Below, piece by piece: positions 21,857 through 34,229 of a stretch of 64,000 bases of DNA. Location: NCBI GenBank assembly GCA_001683735.1, contig LUGG01000019.1:558001-622000 (forward strand), given 5' to 3'. Numbering within the stretch: the stretch's first letter is position 1; each line of letters begins with the position of its first letter. This DNA is from Grifola frondosa (Eukaryota; Basidiomycota; Agaricomycetes; Polyporales; Grifolaceae). The position numbers were made by a program, and so were the translations under genes. The notes under the pieces were generated by a model. The model did no database searches and was not told the origin of the DNA. It was given only the letters and a program-made list of their open reading frames with translations.

Positions 21857-24800
21857 TTATAAGACGTCCCTCAGCCAGATTATCAAGGTCGAAAGACGGG
21901 AATTGCTGCATAACATCGGATATCGAGAAATCACCTGAAATACTTGCTGACAGAACGATGAATAGATCAATTTCTCCTCGGTGACGTGATTGAATCGCTA
22001 TGTTATACGTAAGATAATTGAAGATTGTTTTAGAGTACGATCAGCTCACCTGGAACGTATCTTGCATAGTTGAGAGCATGCAAACCATCGACCCGATATG
22101 CCGTTGATTGCTTGCAATCAGAGTGGTGTCGCCCGACATCTCCCTACCGAGGCCGCTGGCAAGATTGTCGATCATTTCTATGCACCAGATTAACGAAGGT
22201 CACAATACAATTAGGTACAATGAACTCACTCTCCAAGATGTCCAAGCGCTTCTCTGAGAAATCTTCCGCTGACAACTTGTAATCTATCGTGTTGTCAGGA
22301 AGCTCACAGGGAATGTCATGAAGTAGTGGGTGTCTCAATCCATCGATCGAAAAGAGAAGAGAGACATAGTCATGCTCCAATGTCACTCTCGAAGGAACCA
22401 AGGATTCGAATAAAACGTCCGTAAACCTGTCAGTGTACGCCTAATAAACGGGTCAGAGCTTGCATATTAGACATTGGATATCAATGAGACGTCCTAGACT
22501 TACTGGATACGCTGAAGGGTCGAGCTGCAGCACCATGTACATAAAACGTAGTCCAACGCGGCGACGCCAGATGGGATCAATAATACGCTCCCAAGATTGC
22601 GGCCCAAGGCTCAAGAAGAAGGACCAGTCCTAGGTTGATATTCAACACCAGCATTGGAGGAATAACAGAAGAACTCACCCGCCTTCCATTCTGCACCACG
22701 ACACTTGCACAGCCGACCCAGCAGTCAATCCATTTGTCGGCTTCATGGTAAGACTGTCTCTCCAGTTCGTGGGAAGGCAAATCGATGAAACGCTTGCATA
22801 CTAAGCGATAGACTGCAGGCAAAATGTCGGTGTTAACGATCTAAGAGACGTCCTCAGCATCTTCAACCCTGTGTCACATAATGACACGTACCTCGCAGAC
22901 AATCTTCTCCTTCTCTTTGTTTGCTGTCGCTGATGATGAATCTTCGTTTCCACCAAGAGCAGCAAGTAGCTCTGGATCATTCAAGTCTAAGTCGAAATGA
23001 CCGTAGTCTTCCTGGCTTTCTTCGGTTTCTTCCACAACTGGCGGGCGCGGCCTCGCAGGTCTTGGTACGACCTTCGCTCTGGCATCCAGAAATGCCTGTA
23101 CCAATCGGCGGATCTCCATCCCAGTGGTAGCCATTGATGGTAAGGTGGTGGTATTGGAGAATACCCTTGTTACCCAAGCTACCAGTCGTCGTTAGAAGCA
23201 AGTCGTGATAATATGAGTATGTTCACGAAAGACTCACGTCCTTTCAGCAATGCCGGATCAGGATATGGAGCCACGGTCTGACCAGGCTCCATGAACGGCG
23301 TCTCGATAATATGGCGAACGGACCGAAGAAGCATCTGGATGCTCAGCACGATCCAACTTGAGTGATCACGAAGACGTGGTGCATTATCCTTGGGCTGGCC
23401 AAATTCGCAGAACTCATCGATCAGAATATTGCTCATCTCAGCTAACCAATCCAGAATATCGTCCAGCGGAAGTTGAAGGTGTTGCAGCAGAATTGATAAG
23501 TGCATCAATCCTCGAATACAAGCCCGGCGTGTCTCGTTATCAGTATCCTTGAAATTGACGTAGCGACGGGCATTCACCAGACGATACTTCAGGTTAGACA
23601 GCGTCGGTTCGAGGTATATTGACACTGCCACAGCACTAAATCGGTTGTAAAGCATTGAGAGCTCATGCGCGGTCGGCGGTGTGGCCTTCGTAAAGGGCAC
23701 AGACCCAACTGGTACGCACAGGGACAGCAATTTCTTGATCTTCGGAGGATACACCAGAAGTTTGGCCTGCGTCTGCAGAGAAGTCCTTAGCTGCCTGCAC
23801 GACCAGTTTGAGAAAGAGCGTGAACGCAGTATCGCTGCGCTTGTTCTGAAAGAGCAGCTGCAGATTGTTGTAGCGTAGAAAGCTGGGAAAATCAGAGGGC
23901 TCGTCGGAAAGATTGGCAAAACGGCGACTCTTGAAAATGTCTAGGAGTCGATTGAATGCGGTAGACGAATCATCTAGGTGCCAGCGCCATTTGTGAGCAA
24001 GCACCAAGCATCGTGACACAAGGAAGCGTATATATCCATCACGCTTGTGCAAGCCGCGTTTCTTCAACCCTGCATCAGCGACAGGATCAGCAGTCAGCCT
24101 TACTCGTTGGAGTGCAGCTGTCACGACGCGCCATGATGCCGATAGTCGAGGTGTGGAGGTGGTTATCCCATGCGCGGAGAACTGTGAAAGTGCACACAGG
24201 CAGAAAATATCTCTCCAGGCCGTTTCGCTGGCTTCCAAGTCAACAGATGGCAGTGGATGAAGATCCTGGGGATCGACCACGGTCGCCTCGGTGTATATAT
24301 TCCAGAACGAAATTGTGGTCGAACTGCTTGCAGCAAGCGATGCGTGAGGTTTCAAGCTATTCGTAAGATGAATGAGACAAATCCACAGTTCAGCCATTCG
24401 GCGCGGATGCGATCCTTCATTGAGGCTATTTTGCGTGACAAATGATAGCATTACTGAGTCCTGGGGATTAAAGTCCAGAAGGCGTCGCATGAGAGCTTTA
24501 ATAGGGCGGATGATGGCCACTCTGTCAACGTGATCGTGGCTGCAGAATCGTTGGATCCGAAACAATGTTTCGACTACAAACCACTGAACTTCAAGAGTCA
24601 GATGATTAGGTGAATCATCATCCGAAACCAACTCTGTCGTTTCGTCGAGCAGAGCATGCAACCGAACAATATGATCCTTGACAGCGTCGATTAAAAGCGT
24701 GGCGTCATCTTCGCCAGCACGACTGAACATCCAAGACAGGTACTGGGAGATTGAGTGGAACCGGATCTCCCATTGTCGACAGACCTCGACATTCCCATCT

Positions 24801-27800
24801 CTAGATCGTAAGAATACGGCATCTCGCACATCATCAAAGATATTTATGAGGAAGGTCATAAAGTCTTGAATGGGGATAGAAGGGTGTAGATCGTGCCCCA
24901 ATATAGCGCAAGAATGAGGTCGAATAATCTCTTGTTCATGGGTGGTGAGAGATAAAAGTTCATGGAGCCATCCGTGACCAAGGTACGTATCTGCGGGGAA
25001 CACCATGCCTGATGGCAAGAAAGGAATGTCGAAATCCACTGTGACTCTGCGTCCAAGATCAAATTCTTGATCATTTATACACGACTTAGGCATGCACTGG
25101 TGGATTTCCTGGACATCGTCACCAACCTCATCCCAAAAATCATGGAGGGACGTCTCGCATGTAGGGACCGATGTCAGGTGATCACGTCTAGATCTCTGAC
25201 GAGGTGCTGGGTGGGAATGGCTTGTGGTATGACTGTGAAGAGATCGTGACATTCCGCCGCCGGTCGACGCCTCCGCATCGACGGTAATAGGCTGAACGTG
25301 GGATCTTCCTGACACGAGATGTGCACCGCCGGAGGAGAATGTATATACGTTTCCATCCAGTGGTTTTGTATGTTTCCTTTTCTTGGAAGGTAGCTTCGAA
25401 GATAGGTGGTTATCAATTTGAAAGTTATCCTCATCAGAGTCTATAAGATAGATGACAGTCAGAAACATATTGGTCTAAGCGGTTGACGGAGCAGACCTTG
25501 AGCTTCAGACCGTCTTTCATCCTGCTCAGGAGAAATTCGGGTAAATGGGAGAAGCGTTTGTTGACCAGCGCCATATCGTTTGGCGCCACGCAAACGGGCC
25601 TTAGGATGTGATGTGTTCCGTACGCCTCTGTTCCTGCGGTGTCCCCCTTTCGTATGGCCTGAGCGAGAGACCCGCGTACGAGAGAGCATTCGATCAATGA
25701 GGTCACCTTCTCTTGCTTCAGCTCTTTCGGAAGTCGCACGATGGGCAGTCCGTCCAGAAAACCATCGACCCATCTCCTCGTTGATGTCATCGTCAGAACC
25801 TGCCTCCGCATCGGTACCTGAATCCGAAATGACAATGACGTTCGTGATGTTCTGCCCAGGGCGAGAGAGACGATAAGGGAGAATGCTTATGCCGGAATCT
25901 GAAGAGTCTGGAGAAGCAGCGCCCGCTACCTCGATGTCTGAGCTCTCAGAGTCGCCCCGAATTTCGAGACCTTCCCTGGGTGATTGCATCCTGATCCGCA
26001 CCTTAGACTGGCCAGGAAGCAGCGATCGTTCCTCGTCTCCGTCAGCATGATGGCGCTCTTGCGCGCGCCCAGTGGTCGCTTGTTTCAGATGTCTCGCAAT
26101 AAGAACTCCAGGCATCATTCTCTTCAGAACTTTCAGTCGACGACGGTCCTTGGAATTCATGCTCGCTGACGACGAGCTTGATTCTGAGCCTTGCCCACCG
26201 CCGCCGCTGCCGGAATCGGATACTGAGATGGCCTCCATATTTTGATCGAGATCATCAGTAACCACTCCCTCGACGTCGGAATCAACAACTGACATCGATA
26301 CACCGAAGTCAGTTGGTGAAGACGGTACTGGGAGCGCACTTTCCGAGGAATTGCTGACAGGTGCGTATATCGAATCCAGGTTCCGCGAAGAAGACCTCGA
26401 GGTTTGACACTCCGAGGATCGAGGTGTGCCCTTCTGTCTCCATTGGATTGATTCATCTTCTATCTCCGAATGTATATGCTCTGGAGACATCCTCGGAGAT
26501 AGTCGTGGTGGAGAAACGAATTGATCCTTTTGGGCCTTCGCAAATCAACTGTCAATACAAGTGCGTCGCACAGTCGTATAGAGAACTCAACTGGATCATC
26601 GACATGCTCCTCAGGAGAGATTGATTTAGGTCGTCTCCGCCTCATTGGGAAAGGTTTAGGTTTCAGTCGCGGACGCAGTATAGCACTCTGTGACGGTTGC
26701 TCTGTGCGACTCAGATTTTCAATAGAAAGTTCATCCTCGCTACTGCTGAAGTGGTCGTCAAATGCCTTCGGGTACCATCGAGCATGGTTCTGAGCTGTCA
26801 CGGAACTGCCGGAAGCCACAGCAGCCGTTGTCTCTGGAAGACCCGCGTCGCCAATTTCGGTAACTCGTGCCTCCTCTAACGTGATCCGTTTTCTATGTCG
26901 CCGCTCATCATCATCATCACCTTCACCTAATGTGTCGTATTCATCCTCCGCGTCGCTGGACTGGCCATCATGCCTATGTCTGGGCGACCCATGCCGTCGT
27001 CTGGCGCGCGGAGGGCTGACAATTTTCACGATAGCCTCGGGATTCGCGCGCATTTGACGCTTATACAGTAGCTTGTCATATGCATATGGGTTGACTTGCT
27101 TCGCCTGACGGGCTCGAAGGGAATATCGGCTATGTTCCATAAGTTGATCTCGAGTGTGGCCTGCTTGAAAGGATGGCGACAGAGGTGGGGATTGTGGGCC
27201 AATCAGCGAATGTGGGTGAGTCACCAATGCAGATGCAATGTGTATTGCCTGCGTAGACTTGCTTGGCGACGGGATGGGGGTCAAGGGAGACGATGTTAAT
27301 CGAGATTCCTGTGTCAAATTGGGGACAATTTTGGATAATTGAGCGCCTGAATTGTCGCGAAGTAGACGTGACATCGATACACTAAACGGCCTTCGAGGCG
27401 GACTGAAAAGAGAGAGCGGGCTTCGGATGGGAGCGTCTGACTAAAACTTGTTAGCTACAGGAATTCGTTGAAGACGAAAGTTCCAACCTTATCAGGGGGA
27501 TTCAATGGACTGTTGGGGATGAACAATGACCCTTCAATGTCGTTCCTTTCGTCCGCACTCCCAACCAACGGACCATGACGAGCACCACCCACACCGCCTT
27601 CCGCATGAGTTTCATATCGGGGGACCTCTGGTGTGTGCAAGAGTTCACCAAGTTGCGGAGATAGACTGCGCATAGGAGAGGAACGAGGAGCAGATGGCGG
27701 CATTGGCATTGGATCGCTAATGGAAAGTACTGGCTCGTCAACAGGCGATGGAGAGAGCTGCCAGGTGTCATCAGAGCGGTAGAAAACACGACCAGTCACA

Positions 27801-28054
27801 CTTACCTTCACGCGTTTAAACGGTCGACCTTCTGCATATGCCCATAAGTTTTGATTGCTCGCTCCCGTGGATGCATCTGCTTGACTTGAGGAAGATGCCA
27901 CTAGATCCACTGCTCTTGAGGAGACCTCATCTCTGAGCGATCGGCGTCGAGTGGTTATTTCAAAGCTCGCAGACTTCCAATACTCCGGATACTGAGCTGC
28001 AAGCGCTTCCACTTCTTCGCCGTCAGAGGATTGCACGAGTTCTTCGTTCGGCAT
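21857..28054 (-). CDS. mus7: Mms22/Mus7-family replication-repair protein
   Basis: The protein has about 1,850 residues and starts MPNEELVQSSDGEE at 28054. The N-terminal half is acidic and disordered, with the family's short basic landmark YSLRARQAKQVNPYAYDKLLYKRQ (27020-27140). The C-terminal half is helical, with VPVGSVPFTK, YLEPTLSNLKYRLVNARRYV, NFKDTDNETRRACIRGLMHL and GPWVTRVFSN, ending near VISRYPMLC. Mms22/Mus7 (human MMS22L is a distant relative) supports restart of stalled forks, in yeast within a Rtt101-type cullin ligase; it acts in the nucleus. Most exon joins are in phase. The TTTT run at 26528-26531 needs one more base to join ...LRRPK to DQFVSPPRLSP. A second unexplained frame change lies near 23760-23800. 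A possible in-frame 48-nt intron follows FKRVK (about 27758-27805). Confidence 0.85.
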
Positions 28055-28962
28055 GAGAGTGTACGCAACGACAGCTTTGGCCTGCGCCTTTTGGGGCTAT
28101 CGCGCCAAGAAAATGAGTTGAAAAGGCGTTTATATGAAGAGCTACTAGTTGTAGTTCGAAAGTTGCTCGCAATGCACAGTTTAGAGTTACGAAGTCACAG
28201 CTCTACATGTCGCACGAATGCTGCAGAAGACAACGCGTCATGAACGCGTGACAACATATTCACGTGCTACGTCACGCTCGCGACAAATTACTTGTGGCAC
28301 TGGCCACAGGTCCAAAGACATTGCGGGAGGTATAACAGTGGAGAAGAAGAAGAAATAGGACTCATAGCGACTCCAGCTCTATACAGCCTGTCATAATAAT
28401 GGAGGTCCCGGATTCCATCACATGATATGTGATATGTGGACAAATTTCTCGCCAGAAATAAGTACTTGTTGCCCGTTCTACGGATTGATTACCTGGTACT
28501 GGCAATTTGTGTTCTATACCGGGAAAGGTTGAAAGCGCATAGACAGCGAACGAGGCATCTGGATGTGCAGTTTGACTTTCTGTTCCATGACCTATAGTAT
28601 CTTGCATGGAGTACCTTCTGGTACAAAATATCGAGTCCTGGGACAGGCAACTGGCGACTCGGGAGAAGAAAATATTCAATAATAGATCCATGACTTTCAT
28701 TTTGGAGTCCCAAAATTGCTGCACCTATATGCAATTCCTAGTACTGCACACAGACCTATCACAGTTGGATACACAGAATTATAATGAGATTCAAATATCG
28801 AGTTCTGTGAGGCTTCTACGGCCAACACCCATCATGCTCGTCAAGTCTCGAGATCTCACGTTGCAAAAGCTGCCGGAGCTCACATTTCAGGCCGACTATG
28901 GTCGCAGAAAATCCGCGCTCAATCATCCAATGAGCTCGCACAACATCGTGGAGCAAGACAGT
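28055..28962. other. Intergenic between mus7 and bL33m
   Basis: About 0.9 kb. It contains the upstream region of mus7 (adjacent to 28054) and the 3' flank of the bL33m gene. Short open frames on both strands near 28362-28998 share no motif or splice pattern and are not called. Confidence 0.4.
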
Positions 28963-29270
28963 TTATTTCTTGGCCGTCTTCTTATTTTCAACGAATAAGA
29001 CACGGCTTTTCACTGTGAAACGATCAGAAGGACTGAAAAAGGTCGAAAGATGTGAAGTTCTGCACACACCTCTAGGATCATACTTCACAGCAGCCAGCCT
29101 AGGGCCAAGTCGCAGCCTCTTACAAGTGTAGAAGTAGCCGGTCTGAGCAGTCGAAACCATGCGAACTATGAGGGTTCTGCGCGACGATGGCGTGTTAGTG
29201 AACAGCTGGATTGCAGGTGTAATGGGGAGGAGATTCAGCAAACTTACCGGGCTTTTGATTTGGCCGCCAT
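28963..29270 (-). CDS. MRPL39: Mitochondrial large-subunit ribosomal protein bL33m
   Basis: Three exons give about 60 residues: MAAKSKAR, then TLIVRMVSTAQTGYFYTCKR...LGPRLAAVKYDP, then VKSRVLFVENKKTAKK, with the stop at 28963-28965. Both introns use consensus ends (GTAAGT and GTGTGT donors) and the phases match. This is the classic bL33 layout: a basic start, a STAQTG.FY core, L.L.KYDP and a KK-rich end. The protein is a structural part of the mitochondrial 54S ribosomal subunit (yeast Mrpl39). It faces the Artemis-like nuclease across a shared 560-bp upstream region. Confidence 0.9.
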
Positions 29271-29831
29271 GGTCGTTGACCTCACCAGTGGTGCGTGAGA
29301 ATAAAGTACATCAGAACGTGACCCTCCGTGACTTATGTACATCGTCACGCTCAGCAGTCTTCGGCAGCGCGTGCTGCCAGCCACTTGGTGTCTTGTCCTG
29401 ATTCTGAACGCGTCGACATCGCCTGACCAGGCCATAGGGCCTCAGAAGACTTGCCTTGTCCTGTTCAGCTTTAGTTTGGCCTCATTTTAAATATTACCTT
29501 TCAGGTGTATGTGGTCCTCTGTTATAAGTCGCGCGACTCGCGTTTCTGTGATTTCATTTGCCACGCTCGAATTCCTCCAAGTTTGTTGAAACTTGAAACC
29601 CGCACCAGCTCCTCATCTGCCCTGGTTTAATATTCTTTGCGATGTATGTGATGTCTCAGGTGGACTCTCATCGCTGATGTACTGATGGGCTGCATTGGTG
29701 GTGATAGTAAGATTCCCCTAACTACTGGGTCTCCGGCTTACATCTGCAATTGTACTCTCGCCACTCCTGAGTTACCTCGAACCGCCCATAACAGAGCCAT
29801 CAACGTACGCTTTACGCTATCAAAAGTCTCA
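29271..29831. promoter_or_regulatory. Divergent promoter region, bL33m / Artemis-like gene
   Basis: The two start codons (29270 minus, 29832 plus) point away from each other and no other gene fits between them, so this 560-bp interval must carry both promoters. No specific factor site can be assigned. The last 150 bases are open in the nuclease frame, but their residues do not look conserved, so the later ATG is preferred. Confidence 0.6.
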
Positions 29832-32800
29832 ATGCCGACTGGAACACCATACGATTCATTTGCTTTGCCATATTCGATCCGCGTCGACAATTTTGCCCCG
29901 CCAACCAACCCTGATACAAAAGTCAAGCTCCATCTACTCACGCACACCCATTCCGATCACGTAAATGGTCTATCGGCTCGTTCATTCTCCGGACGGATTG
30001 TATGTACTCAAGATGCTAAGGAAATGCTCTTACGCCACGAAGTGTATCATGAGAGAGCCCTCAAAGATATGGAATGCAGAACGGAGCAAATCCGGACATT
30101 TAGTCACTTGAAGATCGACCCGAGGAAGACGGATGGCGGCCTGGATTATTCGTGTTCGCGGGATTTAGTGGTCAGTATTGAATATTTTCTAATATGCGAC
30201 GTACTACCATTGTGGCGCTTGTTAATACCTATGCCTTGTTTAATAGAAAATAATACCACTCCATACACCTACTGAATTCCACCTTTCCGGTAGCGAAACA
30301 GTGACGATCACCCTGTTCGATGCGAACCATTGTCCAGGAGCTTCAATGTGCGTGTCGTGGATCAACTTCACGTGTTCGTCTCATTTATGGCGTCGTCAAA
30401 ACCCAGGTTCCTCATCGAGGGTGCAAAGGGCGCTGTGCTTCACACTGGCGATTTCCGCGCAGAACCCTGGTTCTTAGAGTCGCTCCAGAGGAATCCCTTT
30501 ATTCAGAAATATCTTGCTGCGCTTTCTTTACATTCGACTCGCGACAGTGTAAGTAGTACGCAAGCGCCCAGCTCGGATGTGTGTCAGACGCTAGACACGA
30601 TTTATCTGGACACTGCATGCCTACTAGGTACTGTGAACGCACCATCCAAGGTATCTCTCGACGTGTATCTTCTTATATGCGTGTTGTAGCTCACCCTCTG
30701 CTTGCTTTTGCAAAACTATAGACTGAAGCAACTTCTGGGCTAGTATCCTTGATGTCCCTGTTTCCTCCGACCGCACTATTTTTCATTAACTCGTGGACAT
30801 GGGGTTATGAAGATATACTCAAGGCGGTGGCTCAAGCCTTCCGGAGCAAGGTTCGTAGATCAGTCGTTCTCTGGGGTGTATATACTCATTGTTTCTCTGT
30901 ACTCCTACAGATTCACGTCGATCGATATAAACACTCAGTGTACTCGCACATCGCAAGTGATCCCTTTCTTCGGTCTATCTTAACCTGTGATGCGGCTTCC
31001 ACCCGATTCCACGCGTGTGAACGGTTCAATCGTTGCGACCACGTTTCAGTTGACGGTCAGAAGTCCCATGCACCTTTTGCTGCTGGTACTTCGAAAACAA
31101 AAGCAGCCGGAGGCAAGCATGTTGTCTATGTGAATCCTGTCTCCATGGGTATGGCAGCTTGGGAGCTGTACTTGAAGGACACGAGAGAAAGGCTTCAGAA
31201 CGGAGAGATCGTGAACAATTTGGTCCGTCATCTCTATCGCACTCTCCTGTCCAAATGACAAATGTACCGTAGCTTGTACCGCTTGCTAGACACTCTACTC
31301 TCCCCGAGCTCAAAGCCTTTGTTTCTATGTTCAAGCCTCGCCGTGTCGTACCGAACACACTCGATCCATCACTCAAGGGACTTGACAAGCAGCATGTATG
31401 CGTGCGATGTTCGCTGAGTGTCTTGCGCCTTCCGACCCTTCTCATGATCCGGAAGTCTGGGATGCACCGGACGAGAGCGAAATCTCTTCATCGATGCTTG
31501 ACGACGGAGATTGGGGAGAAGACGTTGCGTTGAAGAACTTGGAAGGCGAAGGAGCCTTGGAGGTCGCGGAGCAGTGGGCAGAAAGCGGGAAGATCATACG
31601 GAAGTTGGAGATCATGAGACAGTACCTCCAAGGTGCAGATCGTGCCCTTGTCGAGCGCATCTTGAGCCGACATCGTGACGACGATACGCCCTCTCCGCAA
31701 TTGATTGTGCGACCCGGAAAGCAGGATCATCACCGCGGACCCACTGCATTCAAGTCCGTTTCTCAAGGAATTTCTATAAAGCGCACCATCCAAGGAAGAG
31801 CGACAATGGTCGAAGCTAAGGCTGCAATAGCCCGTGTGAAAGCTGCCCGCTCGAGGTACAACGACAGGGACAGGGAAAGCGATGAAGAAACGGAGGATGA
31901 AGCAGCTGAACTACTAAAGGCTCATACTATGGAGTGGATTTTAGGACCGCAAGCTGGACTCACCCCGAGCCAATATCGATTCAATCGCCCTGACGAAGGT
32001 TCTTCTCCCATCGTAGAGACCCCTACCAAGCGTCCAGGAGGGAAAGGCGTGATAGCGCGACAGGCCCCAGATCTGCCGGTTACTCCGCGCCCCAGCCAAG
32101 GATCACAGAAAGGCATGCACCTTGCATCCCCATCGCCAACACCTGTCCCTCCGGATGCTCGTCGCCCAGACACTTCTAGAGAACAAGACTTGTCATGAAG
32201 GCACGGCTCCACCTTCCAATCGCCATCTTAAGGTCCTATTGGATCCTGAGTTAGTCTCTCCGGTTCGCTTACGATCGCCACAGAGTGCAGTACAAATGCT
32301 GACTCCTGCACCACACTCAAGACTAGCGCCGCCGAACGATCCTTCTTCCTCTTCTTCCTCTCGTCCTCAAGCAGTCGCATCCTCTTCTCAAGGGAAATCT
32401 TCTGCTTTCGTTCAGCCAACTAGCCATGGCAACGTTTCTGTGAAACAGTCTGACGGAGTACAAAACGGGACTGTTCTTTTTCTGGATCTTCACAATCTAA
32501 GCAAAAGACAATTTATGGAGTCCGATGCCACTGCTGAAGACAAGTGGTCAAGAAGCTCAAAACGTCGCAAGATCGATAGAGCATCCGAGAACAGAGCTGC
32601 TGCCAACAGTGCAATGACGCCGCAACTAGCGTTTGTTTTGAATCCAACGCCTCCAACCGAGGCTAAACCAACGGGCGAGTCGCTCAGGGACGCGTCACTT
32701 CGACGACACCAGTCAAGCGCAACATGCGATTCGTCGAACGTGCATACCTCAGCAGCAGAGTCTCAGAAGCGGAATCCCGACAAACAGAGAAGTCGCGAGA

Positions 32801-33141
32801 ATCGCGCGAAGATCGTAGAGAGGCTTTCTCGTACAAGCCCCGACCGCGCTCAGCCGGCCGCGCAGTTGACGACCCGTGAATATTCACTGCAGAAGCGCGT
32901 ACAAGGCAGTGCGAGTCAACCGATGCCTCATCCGGCATTACAAACGCTAGTGACAAACAAGTCCCGTCACCACAGTCCGGAAATCGTAAACGAGCTCTCC
33001 ATGCAAGACGATGTACAAGAGATTGATTTGCAACGCAGGCACAAATTGGAAGTGCAATTCAGAGAGCAGATGGCGCAGGGACGAAGACCGGGACTTGTGA
33101 TTCCTCGGTTGCAATGCCTAGACAGTCAGGAGGAAGAATAA
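29832..33141 (+). CDS. Artemis/SNM1-type metallo-beta-lactamase nuclease
   Basis: The catalytic domain starts at the N-terminus: LLTHTHSDHVNGL carries the HxHxDH metal motif at residues 38-43, followed by KEMLLRHEVY, TITLFDANHCPGA and GAVLHTGDFRAEPW. The beta-CASP and DRMBL parts follow (FINSWTWGYED, FHACERFNRC, VVYVNPVSMG, NNLLVPLARHSTLPEL, FKPRRVVPNTLDP). A long disordered tail ends LVIPRLQCLDSQEEE. With no UBZ finger before the catalytic domain, it resembles Artemis (DCLRE1C) more than Pso2. The family opens DNA hairpins or processes crosslinks in the nucleus. Exons 29832-30170, 30247-30347, 30407-30650, 30722-30850, 30911-31222 and 31274 onward join in phase. The AA at 31387-31388 needs one more base (LDKAACMRAMF). 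A second frame change near 32185-32200 is unexplained, so the end could be 32198 if the tail is not joined. Confidence 0.85.
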
Positions 33142-33569
33142 ACCCATTTTTCCACACATGAATCAGATACCCCGATAGAAGAACATGGCCCAGGATTCTG
33201 ATATAATTGTCCGCTCTCAGCATTCCGATTTTATTCCCAGTCCTTTCTCAATTATCAGCATCTTTAATGAGAAAAAATATTGATTCCCCGAAGTGTGCCA
33301 GAGCATACAACGGGGCCAAGATGAGTAGAAACTAGCGAATAACTACGAGGGATCTCCAACATCAGTACGATGCACGAGACAAAAGTGGCAAAAAAGAAGC
33401 ACCAACGCACAAAATACATAATGGAAAGCTTCCGAAACTTCACTTGACTAGAGGCCGCACACCAATACCGTCATCTTTCAGACTACGACCAGCGTAAGTC
33501 TTGACCTTTTCTCATACTGGGCTAATAAAAGAGATTGAGCATAGTTTTGTGTTTCGACCCTGAAGGCAA
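33142..33569. other. Convergent intergenic region
   Basis: This 430-bp interval lies between the 3' ends of the nuclease gene (plus) and the small nuclear-type gene (minus). It must hold both polyadenylation regions. Nothing else was seen. Confidence 0.5.
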
Positions 33570-34062
33570 TCACTCACTCAATGGCTTCTCCACTTTCGGC
33601 TTTTTCGCAGGGTTCTCTGTGACTGAACTTGAGCTGGGAACATCAGGAGTGGGACGCTTGCCCCGGGTTTTCTGCCGCGCAAGCGTTAGGATCGAGAAGT
33701 ATACGATGACAAAAGACTTACAAAACGGCTGTCGAAATTCCGTTTTCTGTAGAAGAGCGAGAGATGTAAGTGACAGTCGCCCCGACGCCATAGGTGAGCG
33801 ACATACCTAGCTAGGATCTCTTCCTGTTTCTTCTTGTCTTCCTCGTCCTAAGGGAATCGTTCAATCTCCACACACAGTCTTACAAACGGCAATTACTCGC
33901 CTTCTTGAGGCGCTGGAAGCGTTCTAGGAATGAGCCGTCGTTAGAAAACACATTGGTCGGTTTGGATTTGAAATGTGCATGAGGTTTGGATGCTGTGGGA
34001 GTCGAAGATGGTACGGGAGAAGCGTACCCGCTGGTTGATTGTGGTGTCGACGTGCTGGACAT
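33570..34062 (-). CDS. Small charged protein, possibly nuclear
   Basis: The protein starts MSSTSTPQSTSGYASPVPSS, is Ser/Thr/Pro-rich to residue 40, then has FSNDGSFLERFQRLKK. A charged helix follows (DEEDKKKQEEILARKRNFDSRF), then a Lys-rich tail with KTRGKRPTPDVPSSSS ending KKPKVEKPLSE. The tail looks like a nuclear localisation signal. I do not recognise the family. The first intron works best with a GC donor (AAG|GCGAGT); a normal GT donor would leave the phase wrong by one. About 120 residues, no membrane segment. Confidence 0.6.
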
Positions 34063-34229
34063 ACTGACGACTAAGCAGTAAACGAGGAAAGCAAGATAAA
34101 TACTCGAACTTGGTGGAATGTGGACGTTGAAACCAAACCGGGTAACCGACCCGAAGCCATAAGCCTTAGGCGTTGACAGTGCTGATTATGTAATATGGAG
34201 TTCTGAATGTACTATCGAGTTCCGTGAAA

